Source of the DNA: Bacteroidales bacterium M7
Lineage (GTDB): Bacteria; Bacteroidota; Bacteroidia; Bacteroidales; Muribaculaceae
Assembly (NCBI GenBank): GCA_001689515.1
Contig: LUJR01000009.1
Span: 136,563 to 200,562, forward strand
DNA: 64,000 bases
Direction of reading: 5' to 3'
Under the pieces are notes generated by a model. That model was not told where the DNA came from and did no database searches. It worked only from the letters and a program-made list of their open reading frames with translations. The position numbers and the translations under genes are program-made. This document shows positions 24,744 to 32,218 of the stretch, piece after piece (positions within the stretch are counted from its first letter, which is position 1; every line of letters starts with the position of its first letter).

Positions 24744-24767
24744 ACCATTGGGCAAAATGGGTGTGGA

Positions 24768-25346
24768 TTACTGGCGGATGATGCGGATGGTGCCGTCGGC
24801 TGAGAGCTTGATGATGGAGGAGGCGGAGTGGGGGGCGGTGTCGGTGCGGCGGTGGAGGGCTACGTAGTCGGCGGAGGCGAGGAGGGCGGGATCGATGTCG
24901 GCGAACGAGGCAGGAGAGGGGGTGCCGCTGATGTTGGCGGAGGTGCTGACTATGGGGCGGCGCAGCATGCGGCAGAGGCGTGAGGCGTAGTCGTCAGCGG
25001 GGATGCGGATGCCTATGCTGCCATCGGCTGCCAGCAGGTTGGGGGCGAGGTGGATCCCTCTGTCATAAATGACAGTCAGGGGGCTGACAGCAGCGTCAAG
25101 CAGCTCGTAAGCCACATCGGGGATGCCGTCGACATAACGCTCGAGCATGGCTATGTCGCTGACGAGGGTGATGAGAGCCTTGGAGTCGGCGCGGCGTTTG
25201 AGGGCGTAGATGCGGCTGACCGCCTCGGGGTTTGTGGCATCGCAGCCGATACCCCAGATGGTGTCGGTAGGATATATGATGATGCCTCCGTGGCGCAGGG
25301 TGTCTACGGCTTGGCGGAGGTCATCGGGAAGTGGCAGATATGTCAT
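24768..25346 (-). CDS. tsaC: L-threonylcarbamoyladenylate synthase (TsaC/Sua5 family)
   Basis: The enzyme makes threonylcarbamoyl-AMP from Thr, bicarbonate and ATP for the t6A37 modification of ANN-decoding tRNAs. The 192-residue protein is the short, single YrdC-domain form: GGIIIYPTDTIWGIGCDA, IYALKRRADSKALITLVSD, SPLTVIYDRG, SIGIRIPADDYASRL and RPIVSTSANISGTPSP, all typical substrate-binding segments. The Sua5 extension is absent. A YciO-like paralogue cannot be excluded, but the KR and SANISG motifs fit TsaC. Confidence 0.9.
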   Translation of the reverse strand: MTYLPLPDDLRQAVDTLRHGGIIIYPTDTIWGIGCDATNPEAVSRIYALKRRADSKALITLVSDIAMLERYVDGIPDVAYELLDAAVSPLTVIYDRGIHLAPNLLAADGSIGIRIPADDYASRLCRMLRRPIVSTSANISGTPSPASFADIDPALLASADYVALHRRTDTAPHSASSIIKLSADGTIRIIRQ

Positions 25347-25360
25347 GGCGGTAACACATT

Positions 25361-25389
25361 TGTAGGGACATGCCGTGGCATGTCCGCAT
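25361..25389. repeat. P1 single arm
   Basis: One P1 arm, TGTAGGGACATGCCGTGGCA followed by TGTCCGC, immediately upstream of tsaC. No partner arm is seen nearby other than the separate pair at 25486. Confidence 0.85.
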
Positions 25390-25485
25390 ATCCATTATTT
25401 CATGCCAAAATTAGCCAATCTTCCCCAACGGTGCAAATCAGAGGGTGCAGGGAGTGGTCAAATGGATCCATTAGCCTATTGCTTA

Positions 25486-25577
25486 TGTAGGGACATGCCA
25501 TGGAATGTCTGACTGGCTATCCATAGGTGTCTGGGTCACGCAGGTCGGTTGCTGACATGCCATGGCATGTCCCTACA
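25486..25577. repeat. P1 palindromic pair
   Basis: TGTAGGGACATGCCATGGAA and the inverted TGCCATGGCATGTCCCTACA about 45 bases apart. It ends 32 bases beyond the stop of the AI-2E-type permease gene. Confidence 0.9.
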
Positions 25578-25608
25578 AGCTGAGGAATTAGAAATTTTTC
25601 AACAACCT

Positions 25609-26736
25609 CTATACGTCATGCCGAGGGGCTGAATCATCTGAAGGAGTGTCGGCAGTGAATGCCTCGCGGGGTGTCTGCTCGTCGATGACTATGCGGCGGT
25701 AGTAGGATAGGAGCAGGGTGGTGAAGGGCAGGGCGATTATCATGCCCACGATGCCCATGAGCGAGCCCCATACTGACAGCGACAGCAATATGATGGCTGG
25801 GTTGAGACCCAAGGCGTTGCCCATGATCTTGGGCGTGAGGATATAGTCACAGATGCACTGGCTGATGACATAGACGAGTCCGCACTGCCCCAGCAGAGGC
25901 CAGAACGATGCTTCGCCGGTCATGGAGTAGATGAGGCATAGGATGATGACGGGGATGACGGTGATGTACTGGAAGTAGGGTATCATGTAGAGGATGCCCA
26001 CGACGGCTCCCATGACGAGTGCCATGGGTATGCCTACGATGGAGAAGCCGATGGAGTAGAACACGGCGGCGCAGAGGGCTATGGTGAACTGTCCGCGGAA
26101 ATAGCGGTTCATGCTGTCCTTGATGTCGTCGCCTATGTGGTAGGCAAACGGGCGCAGCTTCGGCGGCACGAGCAGGCGGAAGCCTTTCATCAGATGCTTG
26201 TAGTCAAGCATGATGAAGATGACGTAGATAAACGTGAGCAGCCACTCGAGGGTGCGCATCAGTATGTCGATTGTGGTCGACAGTAGCGACGTGCCTTTGT
26301 TGAGGAGGGTTTCGATATGCGATTCGGTCAGGAGCGAGTCGAGATTGTCGGAGTTGATGTAACGCATGACATAGTTGTGCACCTCCTGGGGTATGAACGG
26401 CACTATCTTCTTCGTGGAGCCGTAGCGTTCGATGAGGATACGCATCTGGCTGATTTCGTCAAGCACGGAGGGGACGATGAACGACAATGCCAGTCCTACC
26501 ACACCACCCACCACTATAAGGGTGATGATGACGGCTACCACGCGTCCCTGGAGATGCAGCAGACGGCGCGTGAGCTGCACTACCGGCTCGAGGACATAGG
26601 CTATCAGGCATGCCAGTGCAAAGGGGAGCAGCACATGCTTGAGGTCGTTGATAAGCCATACTATCCCTGCGATGATGGAAAGGGTTATGATGAGACGCAC
26701 TACCCTGTCGAAGGTGAACGGACGCGAACTGTACAT
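25609..26736 (-). CDS. AI-2E family (TqsA/PerM-like) membrane permease
   Basis: The 375-residue integral membrane protein has the family layout: two N-terminal spans (residues 12-50), a third after LLHLQGRVVAVIITLIVVGGVVG, a soluble helical loop (about 100-160), and four to five C-terminal spans including GIPMALVMGAVVGILYMIPY (the family's G-x-P-x-A motif) and LTPKIMGNALGLNPAIILLS. Members are proposed exporters of small molecules or Na+/H+ antiporters; the substrate cannot be told. It stands alone on the minus strand, with repeats on both sides. Confidence 0.88.
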   Translation of the reverse strand: MYSSRPFTFDRVVRLIITLSIIAGIVWLINDLKHVLLPFALACLIAYVLEPVVQLTRRLLHLQGRVVAVIITLIVVGGVVGLALSFIVPSVLDEISQMRILIERYGSTKKIVPFIPQEVHNYVMRYINSDNLDSLLTESHIETLLNKGTSLLSTTIDILMRTLEWLLTFIYVIFIMLDYKHLMKGFRLLVPPKLRPFAYHIGDDIKDSMNRYFRGQFTIALCAAVFYSIGFSIVGIPMALVMGAVVGILYMIPYFQYITVIPVIILCLIYSMTGEASFWPLLGQCGLVYVISQCICDYILTPKIMGNALGLNPAIILLSLSVWGSLMGIVGMIIALPFTTLLLSYYRRIVIDEQTPREAFTADTPSDDSAPRHDV

Positions 26737-26919
26737 ATGTGGATGGATATGTTAGAGCTATCTTATATCTTTCAAAACCCTTGACAGGCATATAATGTTG
26801 CAAATGGGGCGGTTATTTCCACGATGGATACCATTTCAGACGTTTGTAGGTATATGCCGTAGGATATCCAAATGCCGTTCATTTAAACTCGGGGCTTTAG
26901 CTCCGAGGGGAACAGTAGC

Positions 26920-27097
26920 CACATGCAAGCAAGCTGTCAAGCTTGTGAAGCTTGTGGAATATGTATGTGATATAAATCCGGCGGTGTAACTGCCGGGGCA
27001 ATCTCTGGCATCATGCCCCGGCAGCTAAAGCAGCCGGTATATCTGTGGGATGCATTAAACCACAAGCTTCACAAGCTTGACAGCTTGCTTGCATGTG
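26920..27097. repeat. Inverted repeat with perfect 38-bp arms
   Basis: The arm 26920-26957 (CACATGCAAGCAAGCTGTCA...) is the exact reverse complement of 27060-27097. Between them CCGGCGG...CCGGGGCA (26978-27000) pairs with TGCCCCGGCAG...CCGG (27014-27037). Outer sequences (CGGGGCTTTAGCTCCG) are also palindromic. It occupies the middle of the 675-base gap between the permease and dnaK. I saw no gene in it. Confidence 0.9.
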
Positions 27098-27411
27098 TCT
27101 ATTACTCCCGTCGCAGCTACGCCGCGCCATCCCATAGTTCTCTAAGTCGACAGCATTGCGGCATATCCTTGAAATTTGATGCCACTACCCGGTCCCAGAT
27201 TTGACAGACGGGGATATGTGACAAGTTTTGCATCCGTCTGACATCCTTGTCAGTCGTTAGCATATATTAATAAAATGCTGATGGAGATATGTTTAGTGGG
27301 CGTCAACCTTTTTGGCACAGTGTTTGTTTGATTGATGTATGAAGTCCCGATGGACTTGTGACAGATAACACGATTATTAATATTCAAAACTAAAATAAAA
27401 TTTTCACAACT

Positions 27412-29322
27412 ATGGGAAAGATTATTGGTATCGACCTCGGAACCACCAACAGCTGTGTTGCCGTACTTGAAGGCAACGACCCCGTCGTGATTCCTAACAG
27501 CGAAGGACGTAACACCACTCCTTCGATCGTAGCATTTGTTGACGGCGGCGAGCGCAAAGTAGGTGATCCCGCTAAGCGTCAAGCCATCACCAACCCTAAG
27601 CGTACTATCTACTCCATCAAGCGTTTCATGGGCGAAACTTTTGACCAGGTGCAGAAGGAAATTGACCGTGTGCCCTACAAGGTGGTCAAGAGCGACAACA
27701 ATACTCCACGTGTAGACATCGACGGACGTCTCTACTCTCCGCAGGAAATCTCGGCAATGATTCTCCAGAAGATGAAGAAGACTGCAGAGGATTATCTCGG
27801 ACAGTCGGTCACCGAAGCTGTCATCACCGTGCCTGCATACTTCAATGACTCTCAGCGTCAGGCTACCAAGGAGGCTGGCGAAATCGCAGGTCTTACCGTA
27901 AAGCGTATCGTCAACGAGCCTACAGCTGCTGCGCTTGCCTACGGTCTTGACAAGAGCAACAAAGATCAGAAGATTGCCGTATTTGACCTCGGTGGCGGTA
28001 CATTCGATATCTCCATCCTTGAGCTGGGCGACGGCGTGTTTGAAGTGAAGTCGACCAACGGTGATACACACCTCGGTGGTGATGACTTCGACCACGTGAT
28101 CATCGACTGGCTTGCCGACGAGTTCCAGAAGGACGAGGGCGTAGACCTCCGTCAGGATCCTATGGCTCTCCAGCGTCTTAAGGAAGCTGCCGAGAAGGCA
28201 AAAATCGAGCTTTCAAGCACCACCAGCACCGAAATCAACCTGCCGTATATCATGCCGGTCAACGGTATTCCAAAGCACCTCGTAAAGACTCTCACACGAG
28301 CCAAATTCGAGCAGCTTGCTGACAAGCTTATTCAGGCTACCATTCCTCCCTGCGAGCAGGCTCTTAAGGATGCCGGCTTGACAGCCAAGGATATCGATGA
28401 GGTAATCCTCGTTGGCGGTTCGACCCGTATCCCTGCCATCCAGCAGATTGTAGAGAAATTCTTCGGCAAGGCTCCCTCGAAGGGCGTTAACCCCGATGAG
28501 GTCGTTGCAGTGGGTGCAGCCATCCAGGGCGGCGTGCTCAGCGGCGATGTCAAGGACGTGCTTCTGCTTGACGTTGTGCCTCTGTCAGTAGGTATCGAGA
28601 CCCTCGGCGGTGTGATGACCAAGCTGATTGAAGCCAACACCACCATCCCGACGCGTAAGAGCGAGACCTTCTCTACCGCAGCCGACAACCAGCCTTCAGT
28701 TGAGATCGTTGTCCTCCAGGGCGAGCGTCCTATGGCACGTGACAACAAGGTGCTCGGCAAGTTCCACCTTGACGGTATCGCACCTGCTCCCCGTGGCATA
28801 CCTCAGATTGAAGTTACTTTTGAAATCGATGCCAACGGTATCCTTAACGTTTCAGCCAAGGACAAAGCTACAGGCAAGGAGCAGAGCATCCGCATCGAGG
28901 CTTCATCCGGCCTGACCGACGCTGAAATCAAGCGTATGAAGGACGAGGCAGCTGCCAACGCTGATGCTGATGCAAAGGAGAAGGAGCGCGTAGACAAACT
29001 CAACCACGCCGACGCAGTCATCTTCCAGACCGAGAAGCAGCTCAACGAGCTCGGTGACAAGATTCCTGCCGACAAGAAGAGCGCAATCGAAAACGCCCTC
29101 AACCGACTCAAAGAGGCTCACAAGGCTCAGAACCTTGCCGACATCGACAGTGCCATCAAGGACATCGAGACCACATTTGGCGCAGCCCAGCAGGACATCC
29201 TCAACGCCCAGGCAGCAGCCGGTGCCAACCCCGGCGCAGGTGCCCCTAACCCCGGTGCCTCCAGCTCCAACGGCTCAGGCGACGACCATGTCACCGACGT
29301 AGAGTTCGAGGAAGTGAAGTAA
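27412..29322 (+). CDS. dnaK: Chaperone DnaK (Hsp70)
   Basis: This 636-residue cytosolic Hsp70 folds and protects client proteins with DnaJ and GrpE, neither of which is in the window. The ATPase domain shows IGIDLGTTNSCVAV (4-17), VTVPAYFNDSQRQATK, AVFDLGGGTFDISI and VILVGGSTRIPAIQ. The substrate-binding domain has LLDVVPLSVGIETLGG and GIPQIEVTFEIDANGI. A helical lid follows, with a Gly/Ala/Pro/Asn-rich tail ending DDHVTDVEFEEVK, the usual DnaK C-terminus. It is monocistronic: a long upstream gap with an inverted repeat and a strong terminator at 29354-29388. No CIRCE operator was seen. Confidence 0.97.
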   Translation: MGKIIGIDLGTTNSCVAVLEGNDPVVIPNSEGRNTTPSIVAFVDGGERKVGDPAKRQAITNPKRTIYSIKRFMGETFDQVQKEIDRVPYKVVKSDNNTPRVDIDGRLYSPQEISAMILQKMKKTAEDYLGQSVTEAVITVPAYFNDSQRQATKEAGEIAGLTVKRIVNEPTAAALAYGLDKSNKDQKIAVFDLGGGTFDISILELGDGVFEVKSTNGDTHLGGDDFDHVIIDWLADEFQKDEGVDLRQDPMALQRLKEAAEKAKIELSSTTSTEINLPYIMPVNGIPKHLVKTLTRAKFEQLADKLIQATIPPCEQALKDAGLTAKDIDEVILVGGSTRIPAIQQIVEKFFGKAPSKGVNPDEVVAVGAAIQGGVLSGDVKDVLLLDVVPLSVGIETLGGVMTKLIEANTTIPTRKSETFSTAADNQPSVEIVVLQGERPMARDNKVLGKFHLDGIAPAPRGIPQIEVTFEIDANGILNVSAKDKATGKEQSIRIEASSGLTDAEIKRMKDEAAANADADAKEKERVDKLNHADAVIFQTEKQLNELGDKIPADKKSAIENALNRLKEAHKAQNLADIDSAIKDIETTFGAAQQDILNAQAAAGANPGAGAPNPGASSSNGSGDDHVTDVEFEEVK

Positions 29323-29353
29323 CAACCCACTGACGATAGTCAGTTTAAATATT

Positions 29354-29388
29354 AAAAAGTGCGGATCCGATGAGGATTCGCACTTTTT
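29354..29388 (+). terminator. Terminator of dnaK
   Basis: AAAAAGTGCGGATCC (29354-29368) pairs with GGATTCGCACTTTTT (29374-29388), 15 bp with one G-T wobble and a five-base loop, 31 bases after the dnaK stop. The stem ends in a T-run: a classic intrinsic terminator. Confidence 0.9.
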
Positions 29389-29424
29389 GTGTAATTTTGT
29401 ACATAGACAAAGAAAGGATACATT

Positions 29425-29640
29425 ATGACGGAAGATCAGATGAACAGCTATCGGCTAACGTCGATGGAGGAGCCGGGTGACGAGCGCATGGATCAGATCA
29501 TGCGAGAGGTTGCTGAGGATGCCCGCGAGAGCACTCGCAGGGCTGCTGAGCGTGTGGCTGCCGGGATTGAAGCTGCGACACAAGAAGCCCAGGAAAAATG
29601 GGGTGATGCTATAAATCGAATCAAGAATGACCTCAAGTGA
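29425..29640 (+). CDS. Small acidic helical protein, possible antitoxin of the zeta-like gene
   Basis: This 71-residue protein starts MTEDQMNSYRL. It is dominated by Glu, Arg and Ala in a helical pattern (RMDQIMREVAEDARESTRRA), with no cysteine and no recognisable DNA-binding motif. The last 14 bases overlap the start of the zeta-toxin-like gene, a spacing typical of toxin-antitoxin pairs, where the small acidic partner comes first. It does not look like classical epsilon antitoxin by sequence. The role as antitoxin is inference from position and size. Confidence 0.65.
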   Translation: MTEDQMNSYRLTSMEEPGDERMDQIMREVAEDARESTRRAAERVAAGIEAATQEAQEKWGDAINRIKNDLK

Positions 29641-30229
29641 GCATCGTCCTGTTATGATTGTGATTGCTGGACCTAACGGCTCTGGCAAAACTTCTGTGAC
29701 TTCCAAAATTCTTCACCATGAATGGTTGGAGGATTCGGAATACATTAATCCCGACAACGTGGCTCGTGATGTTTTTGGCGACTGGAACAATCAGGATGCT
29801 GTCCTCAAAGCTGCCAACTATTGTAATGATTGGCGTGAAAGATGTCTTGAAGAACGCAAAAGTCATATCTTTGAAACTGTAATGTCTGCCAGTGATAAGG
29901 TCGATTATATCCTTCGCGCAAAGCAAGCAGGATTTTTCATAAGACTGTTTTTTGTATCAACGGAATCTCCGACAATCAACGCCAAGCGTGTTGCAAACCG
30001 TGTGCTAAATGGAGGTCATGATGTACCTATCACCAAAATAATATCTCGATATGATAAGTCTATTGCGAATTGCAGAATCCTGTCAGCCATTGTTGACCGT
30101 CTTTATGTCTATGACAACTCAATAGAAGATGCCGAAGCCCGGTTGCTATTCCGTTTGAGTGATGGAAAACTGGCAAAACGATACGTTGATGACCTCCCAG
30201 TATGGGCTTCTCCGATTCTACCGAAGTAA
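29627..30229 (+). CDS. Zeta-toxin family P-loop kinase
   Basis: The 200-residue protein has the Walker A loop GPNGSGKTS (15-23), then YINPDNVARDVFG with the Asp expected for zeta toxins, SHIFETVMS (sugar-nucleotide kinase-like second motif), and a Lys/Arg pair in RVANRVLNGGHDVPITKIISRY. Zeta toxins phosphorylate UDP-N-acetylglucosamine; many chromosomal relatives without a known antitoxin are 'zeta toxin family' or AAA proteins of other roles. The ATG at 29627 overlaps the small upstream gene by 14 bases. The next gene, ogt, starts 4 bases after its stop. Confidence 0.82.
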   Translation: MTSSEHRPVMIVIAGPNGSGKTSVTSKILHHEWLEDSEYINPDNVARDVFGDWNNQDAVLKAANYCNDWRERCLEERKSHIFETVMSASDKVDYILRAKQAGFFIRLFFVSTESPTINAKRVANRVLNGGHDVPITKIISRYDKSIANCRILSAIVDRLYVYDNSIEDAEARLLFRLSDGKLAKRYVDDLPVWASPILPK

Positions 30230-30233
30230 TGTA

Positions 30234-30743
30234 ATGGGAGAGGAGATTATCGTTTGCAGATATGAGACGCCATGTGGCAGGCTTATGCTCGGTTCATATG
30301 GCGATAGGCTTTGCCTGTGTGACTGGCAGGTGGAGAAGCACCGTGACCATGTAGCCAGTCGTCTCCAGCGTGTGCTCCACGCCACGTTTGATTACGGGAC
30401 TTCGATAGTGATAGACAAGGCTGTGCGTCAGCTTGACGAATTCTTTGCCCGGATGCGTCAGGAGTTTGACGTGCCGCTGATGTTTGTGGGCACGGAGTTC
30501 CAGAAAAAGGTATGGGACGAACTGCTTAAGATTCCATATGGCGAGACGGTTTCCTACGGTGAAATGGCATGGAATATCGGGATGCCCAAGGCGGTCAGAG
30601 CTGTGGCTAACGCCAACGGTGCTAACGCTCTTTCGATTTTCGCTCCCTGCCACCGGGTGATAGAGAGTGACGGTTCCTTGACTGGATACGGAGGCGAGAT
30701 GGCAGCCAAAGAATTCCTGTTGAAACTTGAACACTCGTTGTGA
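30234..30743 (+). CDS. ogt: Methylated-DNA-protein cysteine methyltransferase
   Basis: This suicide DNA-repair protein moves the methyl group of O6-methylguanine to its own cysteine. The 169-residue protein has the Ogt layout: an N-terminal domain opening YETPCGRLMLGSYGDRLCLCDW, a helix-turn-helix with FQKKVWDELLKIPYGETVSYGEMA and the arginine finger in KAVRAVANANGANALS, then the active site APCHRVI and GYGGEMAAKEFLL. The ATG at 30234 is chosen because it starts just before the conserved domain and 4 bases after the zeta gene; upstream in-frame starts would overlap that gene by 70 bases. Confidence 0.93.
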   Translation: MGEEIIVCRYETPCGRLMLGSYGDRLCLCDWQVEKHRDHVASRLQRVLHATFDYGTSIVIDKAVRQLDEFFARMRQEFDVPLMFVGTEFQKKVWDELLKIPYGETVSYGEMAWNIGMPKAVRAVANANGANALSIFAPCHRVIESDGSLTGYGGEMAAKEFLLKLEHSL

Positions 30744-30778
30744 ACGAGAACTGAATTATGAAGTTTGATCAATAATCT

Positions 30779-31972
30779 ATGGAAACAAGCTCGCAAAAAG
30801 AACGCACCATATTCACTATACTCATAGCCATCAGTTTCGCGCATCTGCTCAACGATATGATGCAGTCCATCATACCGTCGATATATCCTATCATCAAAGA
30901 AAAATACGGCTTTACGTTCGGGCAGATCGGCATCATCACGTTGGTGTTTCAGATGACATCATCGATACTTCAGCCTTTTGTCGGACGGTATGCCGACAAG
31001 CATCCGCAGCCGTTCTCGTTGTCCACGGGCATGGTCTTCACCCTGGTGGGAATTGTGCTGCTTTCTGTCGCTGACAATTACGCTCTTATCCTCCTGGCGG
31101 TGGGAGTGATAGGGTGCGGGTCGTCGATATTTCACCCCGAGGCTTCACGCATAGCCCAGATGGCAGGTGGACTGAAGAAAGGGCTTGCGCAGTCGATATT
31201 TCAGGTCGGCGGAAATGGCGGTAGTGCCATCGGTCCGTTGCTGGCTGCCATAATCATCATCCCCTTCGGTCAGCAGTCGATAATATGGTTTGCCATCGCC
31301 GCTGTTGTTGCCGGACTGACGCTGCTTCCAGTGGGACGGTGGTACGAGACCCAGCTGCATAAACTGAAAGCAAAGGTTGTTACCCCTAACCCCGCCGTGC
31401 TTGCCCTGACATCACGCCGAATACATTGGGCGATATTTATACTGTGTGTGCTGACATTCTCCAAGTATTTCTACATGGCGAGCATGACCAGCTATTTCAC
31501 ATTCTTCCTTATCAACAAGTTCGGCGTCGACATACAGGTATCTCAGCTCTGTCTTTTCGGTTTCATGGGTGCGGTGGCGATAGGCACTGTCCTGGGAGGC
31601 AGTCTGGGCGACCGTTATGGACGCAAATATGTGATATGGGGCTCGATTCTCGGTGCGGCTCCGTTTGCGTTGGCACTTCCTTATGTCAATTTCACCTTGA
31701 CCATAATCCTCGCCGTCATAATCGGATTGGTAATCTCCTCGGCATTCTCAGCCATCCTTGTCTATGCTACAGAACTCAAGCCTGACAAGGTAGGCATGAT
31801 GGCAGGACTGTTCTTCGGACTCAATTTCGGTCTCGGAGGCATAGGCTCAGCGTTTTTCGGCTGGCTCGCCGACAGGACCAGCATCGAATTCATCTTCCAA
31901 ATAAGCACCCTGCTCCCCCTCTTAGGTATCATCACCGCCTTCCTCCCCAACATCGAGCCCAAAAGACGCTAA
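30779..31972 (+). CDS. MFS transporter, fosmidomycin-resistance (Fsr)-like
   Basis: This 397-residue, 12-span inner-membrane transporter begins with SFAHLLNDMMQSIIPSIYP, characteristic of the Fsr group. It has VGRYADKHPQP (the loop 2-3 motif), CGSSIFHPEASRIA and GNGGSAIGPLL, all usual in Fsr-like MFS proteins, and a second-half GGSLGDRYGRKYV. Members are efflux pumps; the natural substrate cannot be predicted. It lies 35 bases after ogt and may be cotranscribed. A P1 pair and a convergent hairpin follow it. Confidence 0.88.
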   Translation: METSSQKERTIFTILIAISFAHLLNDMMQSIIPSIYPIIKEKYGFTFGQIGIITLVFQMTSSILQPFVGRYADKHPQPFSLSTGMVFTLVGIVLLSVADNYALILLAVGVIGCGSSIFHPEASRIAQMAGGLKKGLAQSIFQVGGNGGSAIGPLLAAIIIIPFGQQSIIWFAIAAVVAGLTLLPVGRWYETQLHKLKAKVVTPNPAVLALTSRRIHWAIFILCVLTFSKYFYMASMTSYFTFFLINKFGVDIQVSQLCLFGFMGAVAIGTVLGGSLGDRYGRKYVIWGSILGAAPFALALPYVNFTLTIILAVIIGLVISSAFSAILVYATELKPDKVGMMAGLFFGLNFGLGGIGSAFFGWLADRTSIEFIFQISTLLPLLGIITAFLPNIEPKRR

Positions 31973-32008
31973 TCCCCCTCTAATAGCAACCATGGCAGTT
32001 TATCATAT

Positions 32009-32098
32009 TGTAGGGACATGCCGTGGCATGTCCGCTTATGGCAAATTTGGCATACGGAACGTTTCTGAGATGCGGACATGCCGTGGCATGTCCCTACA
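32009..32098. repeat. P1 palindromic pair
   Basis: TGTAGGGACATGCCGTGGCA and inverted TGCCGTGGCATGTCCCTACA about 35 bases apart, between the convergent MFS and M6 protease genes. Confidence 0.9.
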
Positions 32099-32151
32099 AG
32101 AGGTCTACGGGATGTCATGGGTGCATGGGGCTTCATGTCGTTTATAACCAG

Positions 32152-32197
32152 AGCGTGCCGCATGGACTGTTTGAGATATGAGTCTATGCGGCACGCT
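32152..32197. terminator. Hairpin between convergent genes
   Basis: AGCGTGCCGCATGGACT (32152-32168) pairs with AGTCTATGCGGCACGCT (32181-32197) with one mismatch and a 12-base loop. It lies 21 bases beyond the M6 protease stop and 180 beyond the MFS stop, and could end the minus-strand transcript. Confidence 0.65.
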
Positions 32198-32218
32198 ATG
32201 TCTCTGTGCTTTATATGA

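Noticed and set aside
24768..25346. YciO assignment for the tsaC-like gene
   Set aside because: The KRRADSKAL and STSANISG elements fit TsaC better, though YciO cannot be fully excluded without a tree.
27250..28095. Long open frame antisense to the 5' part of dnaK
   Set aside because: It is a shadow of the conserved ATPase domain coding strand; no start context or family resemblance.
30159..30233. Longer start for ogt
   Set aside because: The extension would overlap the zeta-like gene by about 70 bases and precedes the conserved domain.
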